Source: Actinomycetota bacterium | GTDB taxonomy: Bacteria > Actinomycetota > Acidimicrobiia > Acidimicrobiales > Microtrichaceae | Assembly: GCA_016703525.1 (NCBI GenBank) | Contig: JADJBW010000013.1 | Span: 1 to 64,000, forward strand | DNA: 64,000 bases | Direction of reading: 5' to 3' | Shown here: positions 1 to 9,320 of the stretch, piece by piece | How the letters are laid out: the number at the start of each line of letters is the position of its first letter | Position numbering within the stretch: position 1 is the stretch's first letter | Notes under the pieces: generated by a model | What the model was told of the DNA's origin: nothing | Databases searched by the model: none | The model's input: the letters and a program-made list of their open reading frames with translations, nothing else | Made by a program: the position numbers and the translations under genes

Positions 1-1060
1 GTCGCCGGTCCCGGGGGTCGGGCCGGTCCGCACCCCCGGAATCACCGGCAGCCCCGGAATCTGCTGTGGCGTCGAGCACCGGGTCGGCGAGCACCGGGTC
101 GGCGAGCACCGGGTCGGCGAGCACCGGGTCGGCGAGCACCGGGTCGGCGAGCACGGTCACCTCGACGACCCCCGTCGCCGATATCGGCCGCCCGCGCCCC
201 GAGTTCGGCCAGCGAGGCGCGCACCCTGAACAGGCGCCGCCCGGCGGTGAGCCCGACCTCGTGCACCTTGGTCGGCCGTCCGGCGGTCAGGTCGACCACC
301 ACCACCTGCTTCGCCTCGCCCTCCTCTCCGAAGTCGACCTCGAGCAGCGAACCCGCATACCGCCCACGGCCCCGGCGATCGCCTGGGGAACGTGAATGTG
401 GCCGGAACGTGAGGTACCCGTAACGCGGCTCGAAGTGAGTCGGATCGGTGGCGTAGTCCTCGGCGATGGGGATCGTCTTCTCGGACGAGGTCTTGGCGCC
501 GCGCACGTGCACGTGCGAGGCGAACACGGCGACATCGCGGGCGGGATCAGCGTCGCCGAAGGCCGCGGCGCTGTACGACGCGATGATCTTGCGCAACGAG
601 TCGTTGTAGGTCGTGCTGGCCCCCGACCAGCGCGCCGAAATCTCTGATGACCCGGTTCTGGTGCACGAACGGCAGGGCGATTTTGCGGTTTTGCCGCGCC
701 GCACGCCGTTGCGAACGTGGAGACCGCGCCCGCCTCGGCCAACACCGGCTTGGCGAGCACGTGTACCGCGGCGTCCTCGAGCGCCACGCCGAGCACATCG
801 AGCGCGACCGGCGAATCGTGGTTGCCCGCCAGCAGCACCACCGGCGCGATCGCCGCCAGGTCCCGGAGCGCCCGGATCGCCCGCCCGAAGTCGTGCATGG
901 GCGGCCGATGCCCGTCGAACAGGTCGCCCGTATGCACGATCAGGTCGGGCGCTGCGGCCCGAGCGATCTCGCACAGCTCGGCGATGAGGGCGTCGTGGTC
1001 GGCCGCGCGGGACTCGCCTCGAACCGTGACGCCCAGGTGCCAGTCGCTCGTGTGCAGCAA
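1..1060 (-). CDS. sbcD: SbcD-type exonuclease subunit (Mre11-like nuclease), frameshifted, C-terminus beyond window
   Basis: Nuclease subunit of the SbcCD (Mre11-Rad50-like) complex, which processes DNA ends and hairpins. The N-terminus LLHTSDWHLG and the following HTGDLFDG and LAGNHDSP are the calcineurin-like metallophosphoesterase motifs. Further on, in another frame, come IALPFVHQNRVIRDFG, YNDSLRKIIASYS and SHVHVRGAKTSSEKTIPI, then GHIHVPQAIAGAVGG back in the first frame and GSLLEVDFGEEGEAKQVVVVDL. The conserved blocks occur in the right order but across three frames, so at least four indels interrupt it. The start is uncertain; TTG at 1060 lies 2 nt after the herA stop and suggests coupling. 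The C-terminal tail contains a DPVLA repeat and stays open to the window edge. SbcC may lie further left. Confidence 0.8.
74..154. repeat. 15-bp tandem repeat, five copies
   Basis: Five perfect copies of GAGCACCGGGTCGGC followed by a partial sixth. On the minus strand, in the frame I take for sbcD, the unit reads DPVLA, so it would add a pentapeptide repeat to the C-terminal tail. A period of 15 keeps the frame. Confidence 0.9.
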
Positions 1061-1062
1061 TG

Positions 1063-3083
1063 CTACCGTGCCGGTTGGCGATCGGGAACGCGGCCCTGCG
1101 CGCCGTTTCGTGCCGTTCCGCAGCGACCGCCGACGTGCAGTCCCTGGCACGTCGCCCGACGCGCCGTTCCGTGTGCTGCGTCGCTCATGTCCTCCAGGCG
1201 CGCGAGCCTGCGGCGTCGTCGGCCCGCCGAGCCCAACACCTCGGAGACCCGGGTCGCATACGGCGGGAAACGGAAAGCGGATCGTACCGGGGCTGGAGGA
1301 AGCTGCGGCTGCGAGGTGATCATCGTTCCGGGAGCGATGATCTGCGCCCGCGCCGCATCTCCGGGCAGGAAGCCGAGCTCGGACGACTCCGACGCCCGAG
1401 CTACCCCACCACCTCGAGTGCGGCGTTGTTGGTGATGTCGCGATCTTGACCCTGACGGGTTCTGCTGTGCTCGATCAAGATGACACCGGAGGCTCCGACC
1501 GCGGCAGCAGTCGACGAGCAGGCTCCTGATGGGCGACCCGCCGGAGCGGGGCGCGTATCGTTAACTCGTCGAGCACCACGAACGTGCGCCCGCTGCGGTG
1601 GAGTTGCCCCCCCGCCATTGCTGCTCCCACACCGAACTGAGCACCGACGCCACCACGAAACGCTGCGCGTCGGCGTGCAGCGCGTGCACGTCGACCACCG
1701 ACACCTGCGACGACAAGCCGACCTCGGCCAGCCCCGCACGCACCAGGCGCCGCAGCCGGGGGGTCGACTTCCACAGCCGCCGGATGAACGCCTGGGTGGT
1801 CGACCCGGTGACCGATCCCGTCCAGAGGGGCTCGAACCCCGGCGACCCCTCGGTCACCTTGTCGCCGATGAACTCGACCAGCTCGTCGAGCGTGGCGATC
1901 ACCACACCGCTTAGGCCCCCACGGGGCGCTTGCGACCTGGGGTGAGCAGCCGATTCCCACCACGTGGCCCGGCCGCTCGTCCTGGTCGTCGGGATGGACC
2001 AGCACCTCCCGCCCCTCGGTGTCGCCCGCAGGAGCAACACCAGCAAAGCATTGCACCCGCACGACCTGCTCGACGAACGAGAGCTGCCCTGAAATCCAGG
2101 TCGTCGAACACGAACTCGGGCAGCCCGCTTTCGATGAAGGTTCGCGGGCTCCATCCATAGGCGCTCGTCTCGCGCTTGTCGCGCACCTCGATGCGGGACC
2201 GGCGTGACACCCGGGTCGCTGTCTTCCGCTGGGGCGAAGACTCGAGATCGGTGAAGGGCCGCGGGTCGCAACGCCCAACAGCCGCCACTGCCGCCGCCTC
2301 GACCCCGACGGGATCGGTGTCGACGAACCGGTTGTTGGGCTTGTCGAGCAGGCAGAGGTCGATCCCTTGACCGAGAACACGAGCGCCCGATCGTGCGCGC
2401 TCCCCGCCGCTCCCGGCGACCGAACTCGGTCTCGAACAGCGTGTACAGCAGATACAGCGCGTAGCTGGTCTTGGTCGCGACGCCGGACTTGCCCGAGATC
2501 GAGACGTGCCCGCCCTTGTCGCCGTTCAGGAACGAATACGGCATGTAGACCGGCTCGTCGCCCATGTCGAGGCCCAGCGGGATCTGCTCGTCCTCGGACA
2601 TCTTGTCGAGGAACAGCGCCCGGCGGCGGTGGTCGGCCTCGGCGATCCAGATGCGCGCACCCGACGAGGGCGGCAGGTACCGCTCGGGATCGGTGCGGAT
2701 CCACGACACTGGCGGCGGAACGCTGGCCGGGCAGCGCTGCGCAGCGAGCGCGCCGAGTGGGTCGCCAGCTCGGCGCCCCCGACCCGGCCCGACACCTCGG
2801 TCACGATGCCGTAGTGGAACAGCACCGAGCCGTCGACCAGGCGTTGTGCCGTGACGACGAAGGTATCGAGCGCCAGATCGACCCGGTCGTCGATCAACAC
2901 GTTGGCCTGCTGGGTCGTCGCGTCGGTCGACGCGTCGATCAGGCCCACCGGATCGGTCGCCGGCACACCCGACAACCCCCGCAGGTCGTTTCGCCGGTCG
3001 ACATCGGTGATGTCGTCGACCTGGGGCACGTCGCCCGAGAACTCGCCCGAGAACTCGCCGGACGTGGGGCTGGAACCGGTCAT
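1063..3083 (-). CDS. herA: HerA-like (DUF87) ATPase, frameshifted
   Basis: Hexameric DNA-translocase-type ATPase that normally works with the NurA nuclease in end resection. The start ATG at 3083 follows a CTCCGGAG Shine-Dalgarno. Recognisable blocks occur in order across frames: a variable N-terminus (MTGSSPTSGEF), RIWIAEADHRRRALFLDKM, the P-loop region VSISGKSGVATKTSYALYL, a FSVKG strand, YGWSPRTFIESGLPEFVFDDLDF, DELVEFIGDKVTEG, the Walker B strand FVVLDEL, and a C-terminus with GVILIEHSRT and IIAPGTMITSQPQLP. The ISGxSGVATKTS P-loop is a family variant rather than a textbook GxxxxGKS. The start overlaps the nurA stop by 4 nt (ATGA), and the stop at 1063 almost touches sbcD. Many indels break the frame; about 670 aa if restored. 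Confidence 0.75.
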
Positions 3084-4057
3084 GATGCGCTCCGGAGGTG
3101 CACGGCCTCGCGGGCGGCACGGGTTGCCATTTCGACACGCCCCATGCAGCGCGACAGATGGGTTTCGAGGTTCTTCACCGGCGTGAGGTTCACGGGCGCG
3201 CGCGGGTCGCGATGAGCCGCTCCGGCGAACCGGGGCAAGGGCTGCGGCGATCGCCGACGCTCGTGCGGCGACCTCGTCGAGACCCGGCTCGGCGGCGAAC
3301 TCCAGCCGGGCGATGCCCGTCCACGGCGAACCGACCGGACCGGGGTTACCGACCCGGATGTAGCACGTGTAGCGATCGGTGCTCGTGGTGTACAGCGGGG
3401 TGCGCTCACCGACCTCGAGCCGCGGGATCCGGGCATGATCGCCGGGCGGGAGGATGCGGCGATGATGCGATTTCACGTATCCGACCACGAACCCGGCGTG
3501 CAGCCCCGAGATTCGGTTGAGGGGGCCGTCGAGCACCACGTTCCACCCCGCCTCGACGCAATCGATCGCCAGGCTGCCCTCCAGCCGACGATGCGTTCCC
3601 GAGCGCCGCGAGCAGCTGATCGGGGCGTTTCCGCCTCGGTCGACACCGCCGACCATCGGTACCCGGACCGCGAGCGGAGATCGCCCGTGCGGCCGCCACC
3701 CCAGATGGCCACGCGGTCGACCCGAATGCCCGCATAGCTCGCCGAGGTGTTGGGGTGCACCGTGACCGCGCCGACAGCGGCGCAGCCCGCGAGGCCGGGC
3801 ACCCGGGTGCCCGTGGCCGATTCCTCGGCCCACAACGACAGCTCGGCGCGGCGCCGGCCGTCGACGAACGCGAGCGGGATGGACGCTGACGTGTGCGCAC
3901 GCACGTGATCGCCGGAGTGCTCCGCCCGGGTGGCATCGGCGGACACCTCCATCTCGAAGCTGGCCGAGTTGCCGTACGCGGGGTCCCAATCCTCGGTGTA
4001 CATACGCCACGCGCTCGGCGACGTAGCCGGATCGGATGTGGGGGGCGCGTCGACCAT
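3080..4057 (-). CDS. nurA: NurA-domain nuclease, frameshifted
   Basis: Probable NurA 5'-3' nuclease partner of the adjacent HerA ATPase. The N-terminal half (from ATG 4057) reads MVDAPPTSDPATSPSAW, then YTEDWDPAYGNSASFEMEV, and carries the metal-site-like block IPLAFVDGRRRAELSLWAEE. The C-terminal half continues in other frames with VVLDGPLNRISGLHAGFVVGY, ERTPLYTTSTDRYTCYIR and the closing ALPRFAGAAHRDPRAPVNL then PVKNLETHLSR, a typical NurA tail (DPRAPxNLxPI). Its stop TGA overlaps the herA start as ATGA. Several indels; about 325 aa if restored. The family call rests on motif order and on the herA/sbcD context. Confidence 0.68.
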
Positions 4058-4126
4058 GGGCGACCTTTCGGGGGTGGGTCGCGAGAGACGGTAATTGGCG
4101 CCACCGACAGAGTCGGCGTTTGGGGT

Positions 4127-5522
4127 CTACCAGTCGCCTCGTCGTCGGCGAGAGCGCCGGAGCTCCACGACGAAGGCCGCCCCCCCCCAACGCGGCGGAC
4201 TCCACGAAGATCCGCCGCCGTGCGACTCGACGATCCGTTTCGTGAGCGCCAGGCCGAGCCCGCTTCCCCGCGCCGGCTGCGCGCCTCCTGGAGGCGGGTG
4301 AAGCGCTCGAACACCTTCTCGCGCAGCTCCATCGGCACGCCCGGTCCGTCGTCTTCCACGCACAGGCGAACCGTCGGGCCGTACGTCGCGAGCGACACCC
4401 GCGCCGCGGTCGCCGCGCCGAGCGGCGTTGTCGATCAGGTTGCGAACCACGCTCGTCAGCTCAGCCGGGCACGCCGATCACCCGGCCGGCGAGCACGCCG
4501 GAGCGATCGATCGGCACACGGAATGTGCGCTGCAACTGCTCGTAGCACAGCTCGTCGAGATCGACCTCGCACGTCGGGCGGCGCACCCCCTCCTCGAGCC
4601 GCGTGAGCGCCAACAGGTTGTCGACCAGGGCGCCGAGTCGCTCATCCTCGGCCAACACGGTGCGGCCCACGTGAGGCCAATCGGTGTGGTCCGGGCGCAG
4701 CAGCGCGGTCTCGAGCTGGGTGCGGATCGACGCGACGGGCGACCGCAGCTCATGGCTGGCGTCCGACATGAATCGCTTCTGGCGCTCGGAGGAGCCCTCG
4801 ATCCGGTCGAGCATCGCGTTCATCGTGCGGGGCGAGCTCGCCGATCTCGTCGTCGGTGCGCGGCTCCGGCACGCGCTGATGCAGCGTCGAGCCGGTGATC
4901 TCGTTCGCCCGGCGGGTGATCGACAGCACGGGCCGCAACGCCTGACCCGTGACGAACCAGGCGAGCGCCGCCACCGCCACCACCATCGACGGCACCGCGG
5001 CGCGTGGGGCGCGCCACACGATCGACGGTCCGGGTCACCTGCTCGGTGGGCGCCGCGATATGAACCTGCACGCTGCCGCGGTCGGTGCGAACGTTCACCT
5101 CGGTCAGGAGGAAGGCCTTGGGATCGATGCGCGACGGCAGACGCGAGCCCAGAATCGGCACCGCCTCGCCCGACACTCCGCGGCGAACTTGTGCCGCCAA
5201 CCCGCCCGAGGAATCGACGATCGCCGTGCCCGGTCCGACCACATAGAAGTACGAGCCGCCGATCGCATCCATCACGTCGGCGCCGTGGCCGGCGCGCGTC
5301 AGGTCCAACGCCAGGTTCTCGGTGTCGTTCAGGTCGTTCGAACGCGAGTTCGGTGTTGCGCAGCGCCTCGATGATCACGGCGTTGCGGTCGCGCAGATCG
5401 TCGAGGAGCGTGGCCTCGACCGAGCGCACCAACAGCACCGACGCGAGGCTCACTGCGCTGGCGAAGATCACCGTGACCGCGAAGGTCAGGCGGACGCGAA
5501 CCGAATCAACGAGGCGCCGCAA
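4127..5522 (-). CDS. Two-component sensor histidine kinase, frameshifted
   Basis: Membrane sensor kinase of the HisKA/HATPase_c type. The N-terminus MRRLVDSVRVRLTFAVTVIF leads into one TM segment; an extracytoplasmic part, second TM and HAMP region follow in shifted frames. The phosphoacceptor block is FMSDASHELRSPVASI. The catalytic domain is split: the N box NLIDNAA in one frame, LCVEDDGPGVP and VFERFTRLQEARS in another, then GSGLGLALTKRIVESHGG returning to the first. The start overlaps the stop of the upstream response regulator by 17 nt. At least four indels; about 464 aa restored. It is close in sequence to the kinase at 24324-26097. Confidence 0.78.
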
Positions 5523-6192
5523 GCGGTGCCCCCAGCCGGTACCCCTCGCCGCGGATGGTCTCGATGTCGGATCGGCCGAAAGGCCGGTCGACCTTGCGGC
5601 GCAGGTAGCCGACGTAGACCTCGACCACGTTGGGGTCGCCCTCGAAATCCGCTCCCCACACGCGCTCCAACAGGTCGAGCTTGGGCACGATCTCGCCGGC
5701 CTGACGCATCAACACATCGAGCACCGCGAACTCGCGGGGCGACAGCGAGATCGGCGTCTCGCCCCGCCGAACGGCGCGGGCCACCGGGTCGAGCACCAGG
5801 TCGCCCACCTCGAGCGGCTGCAGGTTCGAATCGCTGCGGCGCCGGGCCAGCGCCCGCAGGCGGGCGACGAGCACCACGAACGAGAACGGCTTCGACAAGA
5901 AGTCGTCGGCGCCCGTGTCGAGCGCCTCGGCCTCGTCGTACTCGCCGTCCTTGGCCGTCAGCATGAGGATCGGTGTCCACACCTCCTCGGACCGCAACGT
6001 CCGGCACACGCGGTAGCCGTTCATGCCCGGCAGCATGATGTCGAGCACGATCAGATCGAAGAAGCCGGTTCGGGCGCGCCCCAAGCCCTCCAAGCCGTCA
6101 TGGCTGACCTCGACCTCGAACCCTTCGGCCTCGAGGCCTCGTTGCACCGCCTCGGCGAGTGCGACTTCGTCTTCGATCACGAGCACCTTCAC
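5506..6192 (-). CDS. OmpR-family response regulator
   Basis: DNA-binding response regulator, 228 aa and intact. Receiver domain at residues 1-115 with acidic pocket EDE at 7-9, phosphoacceptor Asp51 (VLDIMLPGMNG), the LTAKDGEYDEAEA switch region and Lys in LSKPFSF. The winged-helix output domain follows (SLSPREFAVLDVLMR, then NVVEVYVGYLRRKVDRPFG). The GTG start at 6192 puts VKVLVIEDE at the N-terminus, as in the paralogue at 23660; upstream in-frame codons do not look like receiver sequence. It precedes and overlaps its kinase, and the NurA-HerA-SbcD genes follow in the same direction, so one transcript is possible. Confidence 0.92.
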   Translation of the reverse strand: MKVLVIEDEVALAEAVQRGLEAEGFEVEVSHDGLEGLGRARTGFFDLIVLDIMLPGMNGYRVCRTLRSEEVWTPILMLTAKDGEYDEAEALDTGADDFLSKPFSFVVLVARLRALARRRSDSNLQPLEVGDLVLDPVARAVRRGETPISLSPREFAVLDVLMRQAGEIVPKLDLLERVWGADFEGDPNVVEVYVGYLRRKVDRPFGRSDIETIRGEGYRLGAPLAAPR

Positions 6193-6291
6193 ACCGACAG
6201 TCTGCCCGTGGATGCGGCGGTTCCCCGGTCGTTCGCCCCGCGCCGCTCTGAGGGGGCTTTCAGGCGGCACGATCCGAACTCGCCGGGCGCC

Positions 6292-7880
6292 TCAGTCGTA
6301 GGTCGCCTCGACCCACCAGTGCTGGGCTTCGAGGGCCAGCAGGTGGGCCGTTCCGTCGCCGGCTGCGATCTGGAATCGGGCACGGCGGCGATGCCCGACC
6401 GCGTCCCACCACCGCTCGTCGACAAGCCAGGGGCCAACCCATCCGACCACGTCGAGCCACGGGCCCGAGGCGATCGACAGGCGCGCCGGCGCACACGAGA
6501 CCGCGCCGCGCCGATTGACCTCGACGCGCCGGCCCTCGTCGTCGACCAGTTCGGCTCGGCGCGGAACCGGCCACACGAGCGCCGGCGGAGGGTCGGGAAC
6601 GTGGCCGGGCCAGGGTTCTGGGCCGGCGGTTCGCACGGCGAGCGACTCGTCGTCGGCCACGGGCACCGTGTCGATCGGCACGAGCCGGTAGCGATCGGCG
6701 GGCGATCGGCCACCCTGCCATTCGGCCACGCGCACGGCATCCTCACCCAACAGCGCCTGCACCCGGGCCAGCCCTCGGCGGGCGTGCATCGACGCGGCGT
6801 CGGCGCCTCCCCAGAAGCCGAGTTGGCGGCCGCGCGCCGGGGCCACCTGCTCGGGCCGCAACCAGAGCCGCACGATGCCGCCCTCGGTGAGCGCGCCGCG
6901 GCCTCTGGCCCACGTGAGCCATCCGTCGAGCTGCCAGCGAACCCGCTGTGCGACGGCCGCCGAGCTCAGTGCGCCGTCGTGGCGCCAGCGCCGTTCGAGG
7001 AGGCTGCCGTCGGCCGTTTCCGCCCCGATCAGCACCGAGACCGCCGCGAGACCGCGGGATTCGAGCCGCCCGTTCAGGTCGTCGGCGAGCGCCTTGGCGA
7101 CGAACGCGGCGCGGTCGACGCGGTCGAGCGGCGGGTCGAGCTCGTCGTCCACGTCGAGGTCGGGGGGCGGGTCGGCGAGGTGCAGTGGGACCAGGTCGAC
7201 CCCGCTCGCGACCGCGTGCGCCGCGGCGCCTTCGGTGCCGAATCGGGCCGTGACATCGGCGGCGGGAGATCGGCGAAGGCGCCGAGGGTGCGGAGCCCGA
7301 GACGCTCGAGCACATCGGCGAGGTCGGGGATGCCGAGCGACCGGACCGAGATCGGGGCGAGGAACTCGGCGCTCGCGCCGGCGTCGATCACGAGCCACCC
7401 TCCCCCGGCTGCGGCGGCTCGGCGGGCGGCGCGCTCCGCCGCGAACGCGCCGTCGGCCACGCCGACGCCAACCACGGCCGGGGCCCGAAGCGCCGTCGCG
7501 GCCGCTGCCGCGACCCGTTCGGCCATCGCCGCGTCGCCGCCGAAATAGCGCGACGGCCCGCGGGCCGGGAACCGGCAGGTGCCCGCCATCGTGATCTCGA
7601 CACGCGGGGTGATCGGGTCGAGCGCGGCGAGCACCGGCTCGAAGTTCACGGCTTCGCGGTCGGGGTCGCGTTCCACCAGTTCGGCCTCGGGACAGTGACG
7701 CTGCGCTTCGCGGCGGCGCGCTCCGATCTCGACCCCGGCCTCGCGCGCCGGCGGCGAGACCGAAACGACGCGGTTCGCGTGCAGCACCACGACCGGGGCC
7801 TCGGGTGGACGACCGAGCGCAGCGGCCGGCCAGTCGGCGCACCACACGACGACGGTGCGGGTGGGTGCGACCCCGCTCAT
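6292..7880 (-). CDS. imuB: ImuB-type Y-family DNA polymerase homologue, one frameshift
   Basis: Non-catalytic Y-family polymerase of the ImuA'-ImuB-DnaE2 mutasome, which links DnaE2 to the beta clamp during damage-induced mutagenesis. The N-terminal half from ATG 7880 has VVVWCADWPAAALG, ALDPITPRVEITMAG and GPSRYFGG. The helix-hairpin-helix zone follows (VLERLGLRTLGAFADLP). An indel near 7265 moves the reading to the next frame (VTARFGTEGAAAHAVASG), which continues to FQIAAGDGTAHLLALEAQHWWVEATYD. About 528 aa. In place of the acidic catalytic residues of active Y-family enzymes the N-terminus shows CADWPA, as expected for ImuB. It lies downstream of imuA'. Confidence 0.87.
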
Positions 7881-8000
7881 GTGCGGCCTCCGGAGTTGGC
7901 GATGGCGGCGCGTGGCGATGCCCGCCGTTCGCCCTTCATCCGACGCTGCGAAGCCGTCGCTTCGGGGCGGTTGGGTCGACGGCCGGGAGGGCTGCCGTGT

Positions 8001-8707
8001 TCATCGGCGCTCGTTCGTCTGCGCTGCGCTGGCGGAAGCCGCATCGTCAAGGGCGGCGGCGAGGCGACCCGAGCCGTCGAGACGGACCTGGATTCGGCGT
8101 TGGCGGTCGGCGCCGCGGCGCCCCGAGGCCGAGACCGTGAGTTCACGGTCGTCGAGACGGCCGAACCCGTCGCCCAGCCCCGACCAGGCGCTGGTCGATA
8201 CCGAGAAGCTCAGGTCGGCGTCGATCGGCCACCGGAACCGACGGCGCCCGTCGTCGACCCGCACGTCGACCATGACCGACCCGCGTTCGCGGGTGCGCGC
8301 CGCAAGACGCCGGGCATCGCTTGCGGTCACTTGATGGGTCGGATCGACGACGACCAGATCGAAGGTGTCGACGAGCGCTGCGATGACTTGGCCCCACTGC
8401 GAGACCGGCGGCTCATCGACCACGACGGTTCGCTGCGCGGCCACGCCGGAACGAACCGATGCCGCCCATCCCCAGGACGGAACGCCGACGATGGCCGTCC
8501 ACGATCCGCCGCGATGCCCTCGGCCAACAGCGCCATCGTGATGCTGGTTGCTCCGGCGCCCGAGACCGACACGCGGGAACCGCGCGGCAGGCCGTCGAGC
8601 GGCAGCAGCGGGAGGAAGGCCTCGGCAACGGGCAACGTCTGTTCGGCAGCGAGCACCGCCGGCCGAAACCGTTGCGCGAGCGCTGCGAGTTGAGATGCTT
8701 CGGCCAT
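8001..8707 (-). CDS. imuA': ImuA'/SulA-RecA-like mutasome protein, one frameshift
   Basis: Accessory RecA-like protein of the imuA'-imuB-dnaE2 error-prone repair system. From ATG 8707 the first frame reads MAEASQLAALAQRFRPAVL and LPLDGLPRGSRVSVSG. After an indel near 8490 the next frame gives TAIVGVPSWGW, then TFDLVVVDPTHQVTASDARRL and WPIDADLSFSVSTSAWSGLG. The length of about 235 aa and position directly upstream of imuB fit. A LexA-type box ends 11 nt before the chosen start; an in-frame ATG at 8725 lies inside that box and is less likely. Confidence 0.72.
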
Positions 8708-8717
8708 CTCCCCATGT

Positions 8718-8733
8718 TCGAACATCCGTTCGC
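8718..8733 (-). promoter_or_regulatory. LexA (SOS) box upstream of imuA'
   Basis: TCGAACATCCGTTCGC matches the actinobacterial SOS box TCGAAC-N4-GTTCGA at 11 of 12 defined positions and contains the full CGAAC-N4-GTTCG core. It lies just upstream of imuA', a known SOS target in mycobacteria, and 43 nt upstream of the divergent gene at 8776, so it could control both directions. Confidence 0.75.
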
Positions 8734-8775
8734 AGGTCCGCAAGAGGTGAAGTCGCCCGCACCCGCGCCCGCAGC

Positions 8776-9222
8776 ATGACGCCATGGCGGATGACCGGCG
8801 ACCTCGCCCGACAAACCGGCGACCTCGCCCGACAAACCGGCGACCTCACCACCGCCACCACCCACCACAACGAAGCCCTCGCCCTCACCCGCGACCGCGT
8901 CACCTGCTACGGCACAACCCCCGACATCCTCCAAGACCCCTCCATCAGCCTCACACGGGTCGCGCTGCTCGCGACGGCCCAGCAGCTCGACGACGAGGCC
9001 GCTGACGCGTGGTGGCAGGCGACCCGCGTTGCGCGGGAGGCGTTCCAGCTCACGGGGTTCGGCGACGCGTTCGGCGTGAAGCTTCTCAGCTGGTGTCTCG
9101 ACGAGTGGGCCGCTGCCGAGGAACGGGTCGGCGATGCCGAGTCGGCGGGCGAGATCCGCACGGAGCGTCGCGTGCTCGAAACCGACTACGACCGATGGTT
9201 GCGCGACAACGCGATCCGATGA
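8776..9222 (+). CDS. Small TPR-like hypothetical protein
   Basis: 148 aa, function unknown. The N-terminus holds two perfect GDLARQT heptads and a third partial one (21-bp DNA repeat), leading into GDLTTATTHHNEALALTRDR, which resembles a single TPR helix pair. The C-terminal half is a charged helical region (LDDEAADAWWQATRVAREAF, SAGEIRTERRVLETDYDRW). Base composition switches abruptly near 8955: the 5' part is C/A-rich and almost free of G on the plus strand, like the DUF222 gene that follows, whereas the 3' part has ordinary host codon use. It starts 43 nt from the LexA box and may be SOS-linked. Confidence 0.6.
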   Translation: MTPWRMTGDLARQTGDLARQTGDLTTATTHHNEALALTRDRVTCYGTTPDILQDPSISLTRVALLATAQQLDDEAADAWWQATRVAREAFQLTGFGDAFGVKLLSWCLDEWAAAEERVGDAESAGEIRTERRVLETDYDRWLRDNAIR

Positions 9223-9239
9223 ACCACCGGTGGACCCTC

Positions 9240-9263
9240 GGCATGTGACAGGGGTCACATGCC
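9240..9263. promoter_or_regulatory. Perfect palindrome containing a CRP/GlxR-type site
   Basis: Arms GGCATGTGAC and GTCACATGCC (10 bp, perfect) around AGGG. The centre is TGTGACAGGGGTCACA, an exact TGTGA-N6-TCACA match to the CRP/GlxR consensus. It lies 17 nt after the stop of the upstream gene and 57 nt before the DUF222 start, so it could be an operator of the DUF222 gene or act as a terminator hairpin; no T-run follows. Confidence 0.55.
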
Positions 9264-9320
9264 GGGTCTTGTTCGCGCTCTACGGGCTTCGTTGTCGGTG
9301 GCACCTGATTCACTACACCC

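Noticed and set aside
74..154. Mobile element or attachment site in the 15-bp repeats
   Set aside because: No integrase, transposase or terminal inverted repeats; it reads as a pentapeptide repeat in the sbcD tail.
4684..7548. 954-codon open frame on the plus strand
   Set aside because: It is antisense to the kinase, the response regulator and imuB, all with clear family motifs; the product is Arg/His/Pro-rich without domains. High-GC shadow frame.
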